Positions 20,104-31,002 of a stretch of DNA of 64,000 bases are shown here, one piece after another (position 1 is the stretch's first letter; every line of letters starts with the position of its first letter). Below the pieces are notes generated by a model that had not been told where the DNA came from, did not search any database, and saw only the letters and a program-made list of their open reading frames with translations. The position numbers were made by a program, and so were the translations under genes. The stretch is from Bordetella parapertussis (GTDB lineage: Bacteria > Pseudomonadota > Gammaproteobacteria > Burkholderiales > SG8-41), in assembly GCA_945861275.1 (NCBI GenBank), contig CAMATZ010000033.1, positions 1-64,000 on the forward strand. Reading direction: 5' to 3'.

Positions 20104-20843
20104 GCGAGCGCCTGTTTGAACTGGAGGTGTTGCGCTACAACCCGGAGACCGATAAGGAGCCGCATTTCCAGCGTTACACGGTCAGTTGCGAGGAAGAGTG
20201 GGTAGTGCTGGACGCCTTGAATCGCATCAAGGAAACGCTCGACCCCACGCTGAGCTACCGCTGGTCGTGCCATATGGCGGTGTGCGGCAGCTGCGGCATG
20301 ATGATCAACAGCGAGCCCAAGCTCGCCTGCAAGTCTTTCCTGCGCAACTATAGCGGCGTGATTCGCGTCGAGCCTCTTGCCCATTTCCCGATCGAACGCG
20401 ACCTGGTAACGGTTATTGACGATTTCGTCGATAAACTCAAGCGCGTCAAGCCCTACCTGATTGCGAAAGAAGAAAAGCCCTTGAGCGCCGGCGAGTATCG
20501 CCAAACGCCGGCCCAACTGAAGAAATTCAAGCAGTACACCCTCTGCATCAACTGCATGCTGTGTTATGCCGCATGCCCTGAATACGGCTTGATACCCAAG
20601 TTCATCGGCCCGGCTGTGATCGCACTTGCACATCGCTACAATCAGGATTCTCGTGATGGCGGGCGCGATGAACGGCAGGAGGAAATTGCGGCGAGCGAAG
20701 GCGTGTGGGAATGCTCGTTTGCAGGCGCCTGCTCCGAAGTGTGTCCCGAGCACGTCGATCCGGCCGGCGCGCTGCAACAGGTCAAGATCGCGAGCACCGT
20801 AGACTGGTACCAGGAACATTTGATGCCCTGGGTGAAGAAATGA
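20100..20843 (+). CDS. frdB: Fumarate reductase iron-sulfur subunit
   Basis: Carries electrons from quinol to FrdA. The 247-residue product has all cluster ligands. The [2Fe-2S] site is C57, C62, C65 and C77 in WSCHMAVCGSCG and KLACK. The two C-terminal clusters use CINCMLCYAACP (149-160) and C205, C211, C215. The ATG overlaps the frdA stop (ATGA), showing translational coupling. It matches E. coli FrdB in its details, such as YRWSC, FPIERDLV, GPAVIALAHRYN and SRD. Confidence 0.95.
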   Translation: MSERLFELEVLRYNPETDKEPHFQRYTVSCEEEWVVLDALNRIKETLDPTLSYRWSCHMAVCGSCGMMINSEPKLACKSFLRNYSGVIRVEPLAHFPIERDLVTVIDDFVDKLKRVKPYLIAKEEKPLSAGEYRQTPAQLKKFKQYTLCINCMLCYAACPEYGLIPKFIGPAVIALAHRYNQDSRDGGRDERQEEIAASEGVWECSFAGACSEVCPEHVDPAGALQQVKIASTVDWYQEHLMPWVKK

Positions 20844-21232
20844 GTCGTAAACCTTACACGCGCGAAGTGCCGAGGGTACGCTGGTTCTTTGATCATCCGC
20901 GCTACCTGCGTTACATGGCGCGTGAATTAACCTGCCTCTTCATTGGCGCCTATACCTTGCTGCTGGTGGTGGGGATAGGGCGGCTGGCGGAAGGGCGGGT
21001 AGCCTATGAGGCCTTCCTTGAAGCACTGAAGAGTCCGCCGAGTGTCGTGTTTCACGTGCTGGCGCTCGGTTTTGCCATCTATCACAGCGTGACCTGGTTC
21101 AATCTGACACCCAAGGCGCTGCCTGTTCAGATAGGTGAGGAATTCATGCCCGACTGGGTAATCGCCGGCGCCCACTATGCGGTTTGGGTATTGTTGTCGC
21201 TGGGCGTACTTTTTCTCGCGGGAGTATTCTGA
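20840..21232 (+). CDS. frdC: Fumarate reductase membrane anchor subunit C
   Basis: One of two hydrophobic anchors that bind the quinone. 130 residues with three predicted membrane helices (about 27-50, 66-90, 105-128). The start SRKPYTREVPRVRWFF and the segment HSVTWFNLTPKALPV match E. coli FrdC (RKPYVRP...; HTKTWFELAPKA). ATG at 20840 overlaps the frdB stop. The frame is open further upstream inside frdB, but that extension is a shadow of frdB. Confidence 0.9.
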   Translation: MSRKPYTREVPRVRWFFDHPRYLRYMARELTCLFIGAYTLLLVVGIGRLAEGRVAYEAFLEALKSPPSVVFHVLALGFAIYHSVTWFNLTPKALPVQIGEEFMPDWVIAGAHYAVWVLLSLGVLFLAGVF

Positions 21233-21234
21233 CC

Positions 21235-21576
21235 ATGGGCAAGTCGAATAAACCGCTGGTGTGGGGACCGTTTGCTGCAGGGGGTACCATAACCGCGTTC
21301 CTGACCCCGGTATTGATCCTGTTGACGCTGCTGGCGGCGCTAGGGCAGATGCCGGAGTTGCTCGCCTATGAGCGCCTGCACGCATTGGTGTCGCACTGGC
21401 TGGTCAAGTCCGTGATCGTGGTGGTGGTTTTTCTGTCGTTGTGGAGCGCTGCACACCGGCTGCGCATCACGTGCTACGATTTTGGGGTGCGGGCGGATAC
21501 ACTGGTGGCAGCGCTGGTTTATTTTGTTGCAGTGGCCGCTACCCTGGCAACCATCGTTTTCCTCGCCCGATTCTGA
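21235..21576 (+). CDS. frdD: Fumarate reductase membrane anchor subunit D
   Basis: Second anchor of the heterodimeric membrane domain, so this is an E. coli-type (two-anchor, normally haem-free) quinol:fumarate reductase. 113 residues, three membrane helices (about 14-38, 53-75, 88-110). Recognisable features are KPLVWGPFAAGGTITAFLTPVLILL and LWSAAHRLRI, like E. coli FrdD (PVFWGLFGAGG; LWCGLHRM). The start is two bases after the frdC stop. Confidence 0.9.
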   Translation: MGKSNKPLVWGPFAAGGTITAFLTPVLILLTLLAALGQMPELLAYERLHALVSHWLVKSVIVVVVFLSLWSAAHRLRITCYDFGVRADTLVAALVYFVAVAATLATIVFLARF

Positions 21577-21682
21577 GTACTGCGAAGTGAGGCGCGGCAT
21601 GGAGAGGACAGATTTTGCGGAATAGAAGAGCGTGCACGCGTGCAGCGGCAGCCGACGTAGATGTTATGGAGACCCACAGTAG

Positions 21683-22449
21683 ATGATCCCGCCGCCGCCA
21701 CCCGTAGCTACACGCGAACTTGTGCGTGAAGACCGCTTTAATGCAATTTGGACGCAGGAACTGAATAATGTTTTTGCCGATGTTGCGCCCTATTATGACC
21801 GTGCCAACTACGTCGCGAGCCTTGGACTATGGGGCTGGTTTCTCAACAGTTTCATGTCCATAATCGAGCTGCGGTCGAATCAGCGCGCGCTGGACGTATG
21901 CGCTGGCACCAATGCCATAGGGATTGCTCTGCTGCGGCGCGAGCCCAGCCTTGAAGTGTACGCAATAGACCGCAGCGCGGAGATGCAGGAGGTCGGCCGG
22001 CAGCGTGCCGAGGCCCGCGGGTTTCGCATCCACAGCGTCATCGGCGACGTGCATCAGCTGCCTTTTCCCGATATCACTTTGACGTTGTCACCCTGCAGTT
22101 CGCCTCGCGGCACCTGCGCGTAAAGCACGTCTTCGGCGAGATTCATCGCGTGCTTAAGCCGGGTGGAAGTTTTTACCATTGCGACATGTTGCGACCGGCC
22201 AATCCGCTGGTCGCTAAACTGTACTATGCTTACTTGCGCATGTGCCTGGCATTCACCGGTTTTCTGTTCCGCAGCAACACCGCCGCGTTGAACTGCAAGA
22301 AATATTTCATCGATGCGCTGCAAATGTTCTACTCGGCCAATGAATTGTCGGATGTCCTGCGTGGCGTGGGCTACTGCGACGTCTCGGCCAAGACCGTGTT
22401 TGCGGGCATGATCGGATGCCACCGTGCGCTCAAGCCACAGCCGAAATGA
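21683..22449 (+). pseudogene. UbiE/MenG-like quinone C-methyltransferase gene with one frameshift
   Basis: Two frames together encode one class I SAM methyltransferase of about 255 residues. The first part (21683 to about 22072) has the UbiE-type start VFADVAPYYDRANYVASLGLWGWF and SAM motif ALDVCAGTNAIGIALL. The second part (about 22075-22449, one frame back) continues FDVVTLQFASRHLRV, IHRVLKPGG, then YFIDALQMFYSANELSDVL and a UbiE-like end GMIGCHRALKP. A single missing base near 22070-22074 explains the break, which could be a real mutation or a sequencing error. The position after frdD suggests modification of a low-potential quinone such as a demethylmenaquinone. Substrate unproven. Confidence 0.75.
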
Positions 22450-22723
22450 AGCTGCGGTCCGCCGCGCGACTAAGATGTCGCACGCCGGAATGAGCTTCTG
22501 CGTTGACCCACGGTGCCCGGGAGAGTTAAAATCCGACATCTTTGATAGCAGGCAAGCTTGGAAATTGGCGCTGCATTTTCAGTGACGGGTAGCGCAGGAT
22601 AACCATCGCTAGTTTGCGCCTGATTTACTGCGTGTTTCCCTGAGCATTTTTTTATAAGCATAGCCCATTTAATGGTGAATAGAGGCGCGAAAATGGATGC
22701 GGAATTTGTCACCAGGGAACAGC

Positions 22724-23206
22724 ATGGGCGCGATTGACCAGAACCTGACACAGCATGGCTTTGTCACCACGACGGTCGACACGGTCGTCAACTGGACACG
22801 CACCGGGTCGCTGTGGCCGATGACGTTCGGACTTGCCTGTTGCGCGATCGAAATGATGCACGCGGGCGCTTCGCGCTACGATCTCGACCGCTTTGGCATC
22901 GTGTTTCGGCCGAGTCCGCGCCAGTCTGATCTGATGATCATTGCCGGCACCTTGTGTAACAAGATGGCGCCCGCCCTGCGCAAGGTCTACGACCAGATGG
23001 CCGAGCCGCGGTGGGTGATCTCGATGGGTTCCTGTGCCAACGGCGGGGGCTACTATCACTATTCCTACTCCGTGGTTCGGGGCTGTGATCGCATTGTGCC
23101 GGTCGACATCTACGTGCCGGGCTGCCCGCCGACGGCGGAAGCACTGCTCTACGGCATCATTCAGTTGCAGAACAAGATCAAAAGAACCAATACCATCGCA
23201 CGCTGA
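22724..23206 (+). CDS. nuoB: NADH-quinone oxidoreductase subunit B
   Basis: Holds the terminal N2 cluster next to the quinone site of complex I. 160 residues with tandem cysteines C39-C40 ([11 protein letters not shown]), [12 protein letters not shown] and the [11 protein letters not shown] motif. ATG at 22724 follows AGGGA and gives [17 protein letters not shown], close to other betaproteobacterial NuoB starts. An ATG at 22697 would add nine residues. It is preceded by 274 bases without a gene after the methyltransferase, so an independent promoter is possible. Confidence 0.96.
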   Translation: MGAIDQNLTQHGFVTTTVDTVVNWTRTGSLWPMTFGLACCAIEMMHAGASRYDLDRFGIVFRPSPRQSDLMIIAGTLCNKMAPALRKVYDQMAEPRWVISMGSCANGGGYYHYSYSVVRGCDRIVPVDIYVPGCPPTAEALLYGIIQLQNKIKRTNTIAR

Positions 23207-23829
23207 TGTCTTCCCGGCTCGAAACCCTGACCACAGTGGTGCAAGCGGCGCTGGGCGATATGCTCGTCAGTTCCACCGTCGCGCTTGGCGAATTGACCGT
23301 GGTGGTGAAGTCCGGGCATCTGCTGACGGTGGCGCAAAAGCTGCGTGATTCTGCGGCGCTGAAATTCGAGCAAATGATTGATATTTGCGGCATGGACTAT
23401 AGTCGCCACGGTGAAGGTGCGTGGCAGGGCCAAAGATTTGCGGTGGTGTATCACCTGTTGAGCATCAGCTATAACTGTCGTTTGCGCCTGCGTGTATTCG
23501 CGGACGACGATGATTTCCCGGTCGTTGATTCGGTGATCGGCGTGTGGCCCGCGGCGAATTGGTTTGAACGTGAAGCCTTCGATCTTTTCGGCATCATTTT
23601 CAGCGGCCACCCGGATCTGCGCCGCATCCTGACCGACTATGGGTTTATCGGCCACCCGTTCCGCAAGGATTTTCCGATCTCGGGTAACGTCGAGATGCGC
23701 TACGACCCGGACAAGCAGCGCGTCATTTACCAGCCGGTCACGATTGAGCCGCGCGAAATCGTGCCGCGCATCCTGCGCGAGGAGCACTACGGCGACAGCG
23801 AGGGTTTGCGCAGTAGTGGCAAGGACTGA
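23206..23829 (+). CDS. nuoC: NADH-quinone oxidoreductase subunit C
   Basis: Hydrophilic 30-kDa-type subunit of the connecting arm. 207 residues with the family segments [38 protein letters not shown] and GHPFRKDFP. The ATG overlaps the nuoB stop. It is not fused to NuoD, unlike in E. coli. Confidence 0.96.
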   Translation: MSSRLETLTTVVQAALGDMLVSSTVALGELTVVVKSGHLLTVAQKLRDSAALKFEQMIDICGMDYSRHGEGAWQGQRFAVVYHLLSISYNCRLRLRVFADDDDFPVVDSVIGVWPAANWFEREAFDLFGIIFSGHPDLRRILTDYGFIGHPFRKDFPISGNVEMRYDPDKQRVIYQPVTIEPREIVPRILREEHYGDSEGLRSSGKD

Positions 23830-23832
23830 AGC

Positions 23833-25086
23833 ATGGCCGAGATCCGCAATTACACGATGAATTTTGGCCCGCAGCATCCTGCGGCGCACGGCGTGTTGCG
23901 GCTGGTGCTGGAGCTTGACGGCGAAGTGGTCGAACGCGCCGACCCGCATATCGGATTGCTGCATCGCGCTACTGAAAAACTGGCCGAGCACCGGACCTAC
24001 CTGCAGACGTTGCCGTACATGGACCGGCTCGACTACACCACCCTGATATGCAACGAGCACGCCTATGTGATGGCGATCGAAAAGCTCCTTGGCCTCGAAG
24101 TGCCGCTGCGCGCGCAGTACATCCGGGTGATGTTCGATGAGATTACACGGGTGCTGTCGCACCTATTCGCGCTTGGCGCCCATGGCCTTGACCTTGGGGC
24201 GATGACCGTATTTCTGTACTGCTTTCGCGAACGCGAGGATTTGGTCGACGTGTATGAGGCTGTCACCGGCGCGCGCATGCATGCCGCCTACTACCGGCCG
24301 GGGGGTGTCTACCGCGATCTGCCAGACCGCATGCCGCAGTACCAGGCGTCGAAAATCCATAACGCGTCCGCAGTACGCGTACTCAACGAGAATCGCCAGG
24401 GCTCCGTTCTGGATTTCATCGAGGACTTCATCAACCGATTTCCAAAATGCATCGATGAATACGAAACGCTGCTTACCGACAACCGCATCTGGAAGCAGCG
24501 TACCGTTGGCATCGGCGTGGTTTCGCCGGAGCGTGCGATGGCGCTGGGTTTCAGCGGCCCGATGCTGCGCGGGTCGGGTGTCGAATGGGACTTGCGCAAG
24601 AAGCAGCCCTACGAGGTCTATGACCGGCTTGAGTTCGATATACCAGTCGGCGTGAACGGCGACTGCTATGACCGTTACCTGATACGTATCGACGAGATGC
24701 GGCAGTCGAATCGCATTATCCGGCAGTGCGTGGACTGGCTGCGCAAGAACCCGGGACCGGTGATCACCGGCGATCACAAGGTTGCCCCGCCCTCGCGCCT
24801 CGCGATGAAGGCCAACATGGAGGAGTTGATCCATCACTTCAAGCTTTTCACCGAGGGCATGCACGTGCCGCCGGGCGAGGCGTACGCGGCGGTGGAGCAC
24901 CCCAAGGGTGAATTCGGGATTTACCTGGTCTCCGACGGCGCCAACAAGCCTTATCGGATGAAAATACGCTCGCCGAGTTTCACCCATCTGTCCGCTATGG
25001 ACGAAATGGCGCGTGGCCACATGCTGGCGGATGTGGTGGCCATTATCGGCACCTATGAAATCGTGTTCGGGGAGATCGATAGATGA
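23833..25086 (+). CDS. nuoD: NADH-quinone oxidoreductase subunit D
   Basis: 49-kDa-type subunit that forms the quinone-binding cavity with NuoB. 417 residues with [15 protein letters not shown], the [14 protein letters not shown] segment, [17 protein letters not shown] and C-terminal GEIDR. It starts three bases after nuoC. Confidence 0.97.
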   Translation: MAEIRNYTMNFGPQHPAAHGVLRLVLELDGEVVERADPHIGLLHRATEKLAEHRTYLQTLPYMDRLDYTTLICNEHAYVMAIEKLLGLEVPLRAQYIRVMFDEITRVLSHLFALGAHGLDLGAMTVFLYCFREREDLVDVYEAVTGARMHAAYYRPGGVYRDLPDRMPQYQASKIHNASAVRVLNENRQGSVLDFIEDFINRFPKCIDEYETLLTDNRIWKQRTVGIGVVSPERAMALGFSGPMLRGSGVEWDLRKKQPYEVYDRLEFDIPVGVNGDCYDRYLIRIDEMRQSNRIIRQCVDWLRKNPGPVITGDHKVAPPSRLAMKANMEELIHHFKLFTEGMHVPPGEAYAAVEHPKGEFGIYLVSDGANKPYRMKIRSPSFTHLSAMDEMARGHMLADVVAIIGTYEIVFGEIDR

Positions 25087-25571
25087 ATGCGCGGATGATG
25101 CTGAGTCCGGGCGCGCTCGCCAAAATCGATAAGGCGATTGCCAAATATCCGCCGCAAGAGAAGCAGTCCGCGGTGATGGCGGCGCTGACCATCGCGCAGG
25201 ATGAAAAAGGCTGGCTCTCAACCGAGACCATGGATTTCGTGGCGCAATATCTCGAGATGCCGCCGGTGGCGGTGTATGAAGTGGCAACGTTCTATACGAT
25301 GTATGACGTAAAGCCGGTTGGACGCCACAAATTGACGATTTGCACCAATCTGCCGTGCGCGCTGTCTGGGGCAAACCATGCCGCCGGGTATCTTAAGCAC
25401 AAGCTCGGTATCGGATTTGGAGAAACCACGACGGATGGCCGTTTTACGCTGAAAGAAGGCGAGTGCCTGGGCGCTTGCGGTGATGCGCCGGTGTTGATAC
25501 ACAATAACAAACAGATGCTGTGTGCAATGTCGAACGAGAAGATCGACAGGCTGATCGAGGAGCTGAAGTAA
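25083..25571 (+). CDS. nuoE: NADH-quinone oxidoreductase subunit E
   Basis: 24-kDa-type subunit with the N1a [2Fe-2S] cluster. 162 residues. Ligands are the two cysteines in CTNLPCAL and the two in [11 protein letters not shown]. The start overlaps the nuoD stop by four bases. Confidence 0.96.
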   Translation: MNARMMLSPGALAKIDKAIAKYPPQEKQSAVMAALTIAQDEKGWLSTETMDFVAQYLEMPPVAVYEVATFYTMYDVKPVGRHKLTICTNLPCALSGANHAAGYLKHKLGIGFGETTTDGRFTLKEGECLGACGDAPVLIHNNKQMLCAMSNEKIDRLIEELK

Positions 25572-26884
25572 TGGGCTTGCCTGTCGCACCCTTCGCGAAA
25601 GATCTGTATGGCCCCGATGCCCTGATCATGAAGGACATCGACGGCACCAATTGGCGTCTCAAGGACTACGAGGCACGCGGCGGCTATCAGGCGTTGCGCA
25701 AAATCATCAACCAAAAGATTTCACCTGAAACCGTCATCGCCGAGGTCAAGAAATCGGCGTTGCGCGGACGCGGCGGCGCGGGGTTTCCGGCGGGGCTCAA
25801 ATGGAGTTTCATGCCGCGGCAGTATGCGGGTGCGAAGTATCTGGTGTGCAACTCCGACGAAGGCGAGCCGGGCACCTTCAAGGATCGCGATATCCTGCGC
25901 TATAACCCGCACAGCGTGATCGAGGGCATGGCCATCGCCGCCTACGCCATGGGCACTGCCGTCGGTTACAACTACATACACGGCGAAATCTGGGACATCT
26001 ACGAGCGCTTTGATGAAGCGCTGGAAGAGGCGCGTGCTGCAGGCTACCTGGGTGACAGGATTCTGGGATCGGAATTCAGCTTCCAGCTACACGGACACCA
26101 CGGATTCGGCGCTTACATCTGCGGCGAGGAAACCGGGCTGCTGGAGTCGCTCGAAGGTAAAAAAGGCCAGCCGCGCTTCAAGCCGCCGTTTCCGGCGAGC
26201 TTTGGTCTGTATGGTAAGCCGACCACGATCAACAATACCGAAACGTTTGCGGCGGTGCCGTGGATCATTGTTAACGGCGGGGAGGCTTTCCTCAATCTGG
26301 GCAAGCCCAACAATGGCGGCACCAAATTGTTCTCGGTATCGGGCGACGTGGCGCGTCCGGGTAACTACGAAGTCAGGCTCGGAACGCCGTTCGCGAAATT
26401 GCTGGAAATGGCCGGCGGCATGCGCGATGGCAAAAAATTGAAGGCCGTAATCCCCGGTGGTTCGTCGATGCCTGTGTTGCCCGCCGACATCATGATGGCC
26501 ACCGACATGGATTACGACTCCATTGCCAAGGCGGGATCGATGCTCGGTTCCGGTGCGGTGATCGTGATGGATGAAACGCGCTGCATGGTGAAGTCGCTGC
26601 TGCGTTTGTCGTATTTTTATTTTGAGGAGTCGTGCGGCCAATGCACGCCGTGCCGTGAGGGCACCGGCTGGCTGTATCGCATGGTTGACCGCATAGAGCA
26701 TGGCAAGGGCCGCAACGAAGACCTCGATCAATTGAACCGCGTGGCCGACAATATTCAGGGACGCACGATTTGCGCGCTGGGCGACGCAGCGGCGATGCCG
26801 GTGCGTGCGTTTATCCATCATTATCGCGATGAATTTCAATATCACATCGACCACAAGAAATGTCTTGTGGCGCCTTACATCTAA
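25571..26884 (+). CDS. nuoF: NADH-quinone oxidoreductase subunit F
   Basis: NADH- and FMN-binding 51-kDa-type subunit, where electrons enter complex I. 437 residues with FMN/NADH loops [14 protein letters not shown] and [20 protein letters not shown], and the N3 [4Fe-4S] ligands in [11 protein letters not shown] plus a later cysteine in TICALGD. The ATG overlaps the last base of the nuoE stop. Confidence 0.97.
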   Translation: MGLPVAPFAKDLYGPDALIMKDIDGTNWRLKDYEARGGYQALRKIINQKISPETVIAEVKKSALRGRGGAGFPAGLKWSFMPRQYAGAKYLVCNSDEGEPGTFKDRDILRYNPHSVIEGMAIAAYAMGTAVGYNYIHGEIWDIYERFDEALEEARAAGYLGDRILGSEFSFQLHGHHGFGAYICGEETGLLESLEGKKGQPRFKPPFPASFGLYGKPTTINNTETFAAVPWIIVNGGEAFLNLGKPNNGGTKLFSVSGDVARPGNYEVRLGTPFAKLLEMAGGMRDGKKLKAVIPGGSSMPVLPADIMMATDMDYDSIAKAGSMLGSGAVIVMDETRCMVKSLLRLSYFYFEESCGQCTPCREGTGWLYRMVDRIEHGKGRNEDLDQLNRVADNIQGRTICALGDAAAMPVRAFIHHYRDEFQYHIDHKKCLVAPYI

Positions 26885-29277
26885 TGCCACTAGAAATCGA
26901 AATTGACGGCAACACGCTTGAAGTGCCCGACGGCAGTACGGTGATGGATGCCGCGCGTCTGGCGGGCATTTACGTGCCGCATTTTTGCTATCACCGCAAG
27001 CTGTCGATAGCCGCCAATTGCCGCATGTGTCTGGTGCAGATCGAAAAAGCGCCCAAGCCCATGCCGGCGTGCGCGACACCGGTGACCAACGGCATGAAAG
27101 TGCAAACCCATTCCGAGCAGGCCGTCACCGCACAAAAAGGCGTGATGGAGTTTTTGCTGATTAATCATCCGCTGGATTGCCCGATCTGCGATCAGGGCGG
27201 CGAATGCCAGTTGCAGGATTTGGCGGTGGGTTATGGCGCCAGCGGCTCGCAATACGAAGAAGACAAGCGCGTGGTGGTCAACAAAAACCTGGGGCCGCTG
27301 ATTGCCACTGACATGACGCGCTGCATACACTGCACGCGCTGTGTGCGCTTCGGGCAGGAGATCGCCGGTGTAATGGAACTCGGCATGATCGGGCGCGGCG
27401 AGCATGTCGAGATCATCACCTTCGTCGGCAAGACCGTGGATTCCGAATTGTCGGGCAACGTGATCGACCTGTGCCCGGTGGGCGCGTTGACCTCCAAGCC
27501 ATTCCGCTACAGCGCGCGCACCTGGGAGCTTACGCGCAAATCTTCGATCAGCCCGCACTGCGGTCTGGGTTCCAACCTGACGTTGCAGATAAAGCAAAAC
27601 CGGGTGATGCGCGCACTGCCGCTTGAGAACGAAGCGATCAACGAGTGCTGGATTTCGGATAAAGACCGTTTCTCGTATGAGGCGCTTAATTCCGATCAGC
27701 GCCTCGCGCGTCCGATGTTAAAGCAAAGCGGGGCATGGAAAGAAGTGGATTGGCAGACCGCACTGGCGTTTGTCGCCACCGAACTAAAACGCATCGCGGC
27801 GGCGCATGGTGCGCAATCCATCGGCGCGCTGGCGACGCCGCATCAAACGCTGGAAGAGTTGCATCTGCTGCAAAAAGTGATGCGTGGTTTGGGATCGGGC
27901 AATGTCGATTTCCGCTTGCGCCAGTCTGATTTCCGCGCCGACGGCAGCATGGCTGGCGCGCCGTGGCTGGGGATGAGTATCGCTGAAGTGTCGCAACTGG
28001 ATCGTGTGCTGGTGGTCGGTTCCAGCTTACGCAAGGATCAGCCGCTGATCGCGCACCGGCTGCGGCAGTCTGCTAAAAAATCATTAAAAATCAATATTCT
28101 GCATGCAGTAGATGATGATCTGCTGATGCGCATTACAAATAAGGCTATCGTCGCGCCGGCGGCGATGGTGGATACGCTGGCACAGGTGGTGAAGGCGGCA
28201 TCAGCGGCGAAAAATGTGGCCGTGCCGCATAGCGTGAGCGCCGCGGTGGCTAACGTGACGATTGCTGACAATGCCCAGCGCATCGCGGCCAGCCTTGTCG
28301 ATGGCAGGAATGTCGCGGTGTTCCTCGGCAATTTCGCGCAGCATCATGCGCAGGCGTCGCAACTGCACGCGCTGGCGCAGGCGTTGGCGGAAATCACCGG
28401 CGGACGTTTTGGTTTTCTGGGTGAGGCTGCGAACAGCGTCGGCGGTTACGTCGCGAACGCGCTGCCTTCAGACTCAGGCGCCGGTGGCGCCAACGCGGCG
28501 CAGATGATTGCGCAGCCGCTCAAGGCGTATGTGTTGCTGGGTGTCGAACCCGAACTCGATATGCATGATCCGCGCCTGTCCGTCGCCGCCATGAAGCAGG
28601 CCGAGCTGGTGGTGGCGATGAGCGCTTACCAGCACCGGGCGCTGGATTACGCGCAGGTGCTGTTGCCGATTTCTCCGTTCACCGAGACCGCGGGCACCTT
28701 CATCAATACCGAAGGCCGTGCGCAAAGTTTTCAGGGCGTGGTGCAGCCGTTGGGTGAGACGCGGCCCGCGTGGAAAGTGTTGCGTGTGCTCGGCAATCTG
28801 CTGGGGCTGGCGGGATTTGAGCAACAAAGCGCCGACGATGTGCGCCTTGAAGCCCTCGGCATAGAAAACAAAAATATTAATAAAAACAATAGCTTACACT
28901 CAGAACCGAAGGGCGTAGTTGCGGCAGGTTCAGGTCTGCAACGCATCGCCGAAACGCCGATTTACGCGGCAGACGCGATTGTGCGCCGCGCGCCGTCGCT
29001 GCAAAAAACACACGATGGATTGCCGCCGCTGGCGAGCATGAATCGTGCACTGGCCGACACGCTTGGATTGCGTGATGGCGACAGCCTGCGCGTGCGCCAG
29101 GGTGGCGGCGAGGCGTTGGTGGCGTATGCCATCGACGATAAATTGCCGGCACACTGCATACGGCTCGCCGCTGCGTGCGCAGAAACCGCTGCGCTGGGTG
29201 ACGCCCATGCCGAATTGACGGTTGAGCGTATTGCGGGTCAGCCGCTGTTGCCCAAGGTGGAAGAGGTCGCGGTGTGA
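26884..29277 (+). CDS. nuoG: NADH-quinone oxidoreductase subunit G
   Basis: 75-kDa-type subunit carrying the [2Fe-2S] N1b and [4Fe-4S] N4/N5 clusters. 797 residues: ferredoxin-like start with CRMCLV and PACATPV, the [19 protein letters not shown] segment, the [13 protein letters not shown] cluster site, then a molybdopterin-oxidoreductase-like region without molybdenum function. Near residue 660 there is a short Asn/Lys-rich insert ([14 protein letters not shown]) encoded by an AT-rich patch that contains the 16-nt repeat. Confidence 0.96.
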   Translation: MPLEIEIDGNTLEVPDGSTVMDAARLAGIYVPHFCYHRKLSIAANCRMCLVQIEKAPKPMPACATPVTNGMKVQTHSEQAVTAQKGVMEFLLINHPLDCPICDQGGECQLQDLAVGYGASGSQYEEDKRVVVNKNLGPLIATDMTRCIHCTRCVRFGQEIAGVMELGMIGRGEHVEIITFVGKTVDSELSGNVIDLCPVGALTSKPFRYSARTWELTRKSSISPHCGLGSNLTLQIKQNRVMRALPLENEAINECWISDKDRFSYEALNSDQRLARPMLKQSGAWKEVDWQTALAFVATELKRIAAAHGAQSIGALATPHQTLEELHLLQKVMRGLGSGNVDFRLRQSDFRADGSMAGAPWLGMSIAEVSQLDRVLVVGSSLRKDQPLIAHRLRQSAKKSLKINILHAVDDDLLMRITNKAIVAPAAMVDTLAQVVKAASAAKNVAVPHSVSAAVANVTIADNAQRIAASLVDGRNVAVFLGNFAQHHAQASQLHALAQALAEITGGRFGFLGEAANSVGGYVANALPSDSGAGGANAAQMIAQPLKAYVLLGVEPELDMHDPRLSVAAMKQAELVVAMSAYQHRALDYAQVLLPISPFTETAGTFINTEGRAQSFQGVVQPLGETRPAWKVLRVLGNLLGLAGFEQQSADDVRLEALGIENKNINKNNSLHSEPKGVVAAGSGLQRIAETPIYAADAIVRRAPSLQKTHDGLPPLASMNRALADTLGLRDGDSLRVRQGGGEALVAYAIDDKLPAHCIRLAAACAETAALGDAHAELTVERIAGQPLLPKVEEVAV
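28881..28896 (+). repeat. AT-rich 16-mer repeat, copy b
   Basis: TAAAAACAATAGCTTA inside nuoG, identical to the copy at the start of the BamE-domain gene (3641-3656). It encodes part of an Asn/Lys-rich insert in NuoG. Confidence 0.7.
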
Positions 29278-30383
29278 GCGCGGTATTCCAGCCCATCGTT
29301 AGTTTTGGCTACTGGCTGTGGGGCCTGCTCGCGGCTTTGCTCGCGGCGATATTCGGCAACGAACTCGCGCCCTATGTGCTGTATGGCGTGAAAATTCTGC
29401 TGTTGATTATCTGTATCGTCGCGCCGCTGATGCTGAGCGTGGCTTACCTCACGTTGTGGGAGCGCAAGGTAATCGGCTGGATACAACTGCGCCTGGGCCC
29501 AAACCGGGTGGGACCGATGGGACTGCTGCAACCCATCGCCGATGGCATCAAGCTGATGATGAAGGAAATTATTATTCCTTCGGGCGCCAACAAGCTGCTG
29601 TTCGTGGTTGCGCCCGTTCTCGCGATCATGCCGGCACTGGCGGCGTGGGCGGTGGTGCCGTTCGATCCGGAAATGGTGCTGGCCAATATCGACGCGAGCC
29701 TGCTCTACATCATGGCGATTACCTCAATGGGCGTGTACGGGGTGATCATCGCGGGCTGGGCGTCGAACTCCAAATATGCGTTCCTTGGCGCCATGCGCTC
29801 GGCGGCGCAGATCGTGTCGTACGAAATCGCCATGGGCTTTGCGTTGGTGGGGGTGCTGATGGCGGCGCAGAGTCTGAATCTGGTGGAGGTCGTGAAAGGG
29901 CAGCAAAGCGCCTATGGCGCGTTCGGCTGGTTCTGGATTCCGTTGTTTCCGTTGTTTCTGACGTATTTGATCGCCGGCGTGGCGGAAACCAATCGCGCGC
30001 CGTTTGATGTCGCCGAAGGCGAATCGGAAATCGTCGCCGGATTTCATGTTGAGTATTCGGGCATGACCTTCGCGATATTCTTCCTCGCGGAATACGCCAA
30101 CATGATTTTGGTCGCGATGTTGTGCGCGCTGATGTTCCTCGGCGGCTGGCTGTCGCCATTCCCGCAGTCGTGGGGTGTGCTGGGCGCATCGAGCTTTTTG
30201 TGGCTGCTGTTCAAGGCGTTTCTGGTGGTGTCGAGCTTCCTGTGGTTTCGCGCAACTTTCCCGCGCTACCGTTACGACCAGATCATGCGCCTGGGCTGGA
30301 AGGTATTCATTCCGGTGACGCTGGTGTGGATCATTGTGCTCGGTGCGTGGATGCAGACGCCGTTGTGGGTATGGTGGAAGTGA
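29274..30383 (+). CDS. nuoH: NADH-quinone oxidoreductase subunit H
   Basis: Membrane subunit at the junction with the peripheral arm, lining the quinone entrance. 369 residues, about eight helices, with the conserved [19 protein letters not shown] and [27 protein letters not shown] split over a loop. Starts with GTG at 29274, overlapping the nuoG stop. Confidence 0.96.
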   Translation: MSAVFQPIVSFGYWLWGLLAALLAAIFGNELAPYVLYGVKILLLIICIVAPLMLSVAYLTLWERKVIGWIQLRLGPNRVGPMGLLQPIADGIKLMMKEIIIPSGANKLLFVVAPVLAIMPALAAWAVVPFDPEMVLANIDASLLYIMAITSMGVYGVIIAGWASNSKYAFLGAMRSAAQIVSYEIAMGFALVGVLMAAQSLNLVEVVKGQQSAYGAFGWFWIPLFPLFLTYLIAGVAETNRAPFDVAEGESEIVAGFHVEYSGMTFAIFFLAEYANMILVAMLCALMFLGGWLSPFPQSWGVLGASSFLWLLFKAFLVVSSFLWFRATFPRYRYDQIMRLGWKVFIPVTLVWIIVLGAWMQTPLWVWWK

Positions 30384-30387
30384 GCCA

Positions 30388-30885
30388 ATGAACATGATTG
30401 ACAAAGTTAGCGGATTTTTCCGCACGTTTCTGTTGCTGGAGCTGGTCAAGGGCATGATGCTCACCGGCCGCTATATGTTCGCGCGCAAGATCACGGTGCA
30501 GTTTCCTGAGGAAAAAACGCCGCAAAGCGGACGTTTCCGCGGCCTGCATGCGTTGCGCCGCTACCCCAACGGCGAGGAACGTTGCATCGCGTGCAAGCTG
30601 TGCGAGGCGGTATGCCCGGCGCTGGCAATCACCATCGAATCCGAGCAGCGCGACGACGGCACGCGCCGCACCACGCGCTACGATATTGATTTGACGAAAT
30701 GCATTTTCTGCGGCTTCTGCGAAGAATCCTGTCCGGTGGATTCCATCGTGGAGACGCGAATTTTCGAGTACCACGGTGAGAACCGCGGTGATTTGATTTA
30801 CACCAAGCCCATGCTGCTTGCCATCGGTGACGCCTACGAAGAACAAATTGCCAAGGATCGCGCGGACGATGCAGCTTACCGCTAG
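30388..30885 (+). CDS. nuoI: NADH-quinone oxidoreductase subunit I
   Basis: TYKY-type ferredoxin subunit with clusters N6a and N6b. 165 residues with [13 protein letters not shown] and [17 protein letters not shown] at 30388 ([11 protein letters not shown]) is preferred over an upstream in-frame ATG inside nuoH. The stop codon is followed at once by the heptad hairpin. Confidence 0.96.
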   Translation: MNMIDKVSGFFRTFLLLELVKGMMLTGRYMFARKITVQFPEEKTPQSGRFRGLHALRRYPNGEERCIACKLCEAVCPALAITIESEQRDDGTRRTTRYDIDLTKCIFCGFCEESCPVDSIVETRIFEYHGENRGDLIYTKPMLLAIGDAYEEQIAKDRADDAAYR

Positions 30886-30993
30886 TGAAGGGGGAACAAG
30901 CGTGAAGAGTGAAGGGGGAAGAGTGAAGAGGTACGTCAAACCCACTAGCGGAGTGCTTCTTTACTCCTCACCCTTCACCCTTCACCCTTCACG
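30885..30993. repeat. Heptad hairpin between nuoI and nuoJ
   Basis: Left arm 30885-30930 (GTGAAGR units), loop with GTACGTCAAACCCACTAG, right arm 30958-30992 (CCTTCAC units). The segment 30928-30993 is identical to 148-213 except for one base. A related loop occurs at 31972-31996. Confidence 0.85.
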
Positions 30994-31002
30994 CTCTTAA
31001 TA

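Noticed and set aside
21683-22449. RquA (rhodoquinone biosynthesis) identity for the methyltransferase
   Set aside because: The N-terminus (VFADVAPYYDRAN) and C-terminus (GMIGCHRALKP) follow UbiE/MenG. The segments I associate with RquA were not seen.
24163-25374. Long minus-strand open frame (403 codons) opposite nuoD/nuoE
   Set aside because: Antisense to two certain complex I genes, with no recognisable domain or ribosome-binding site.
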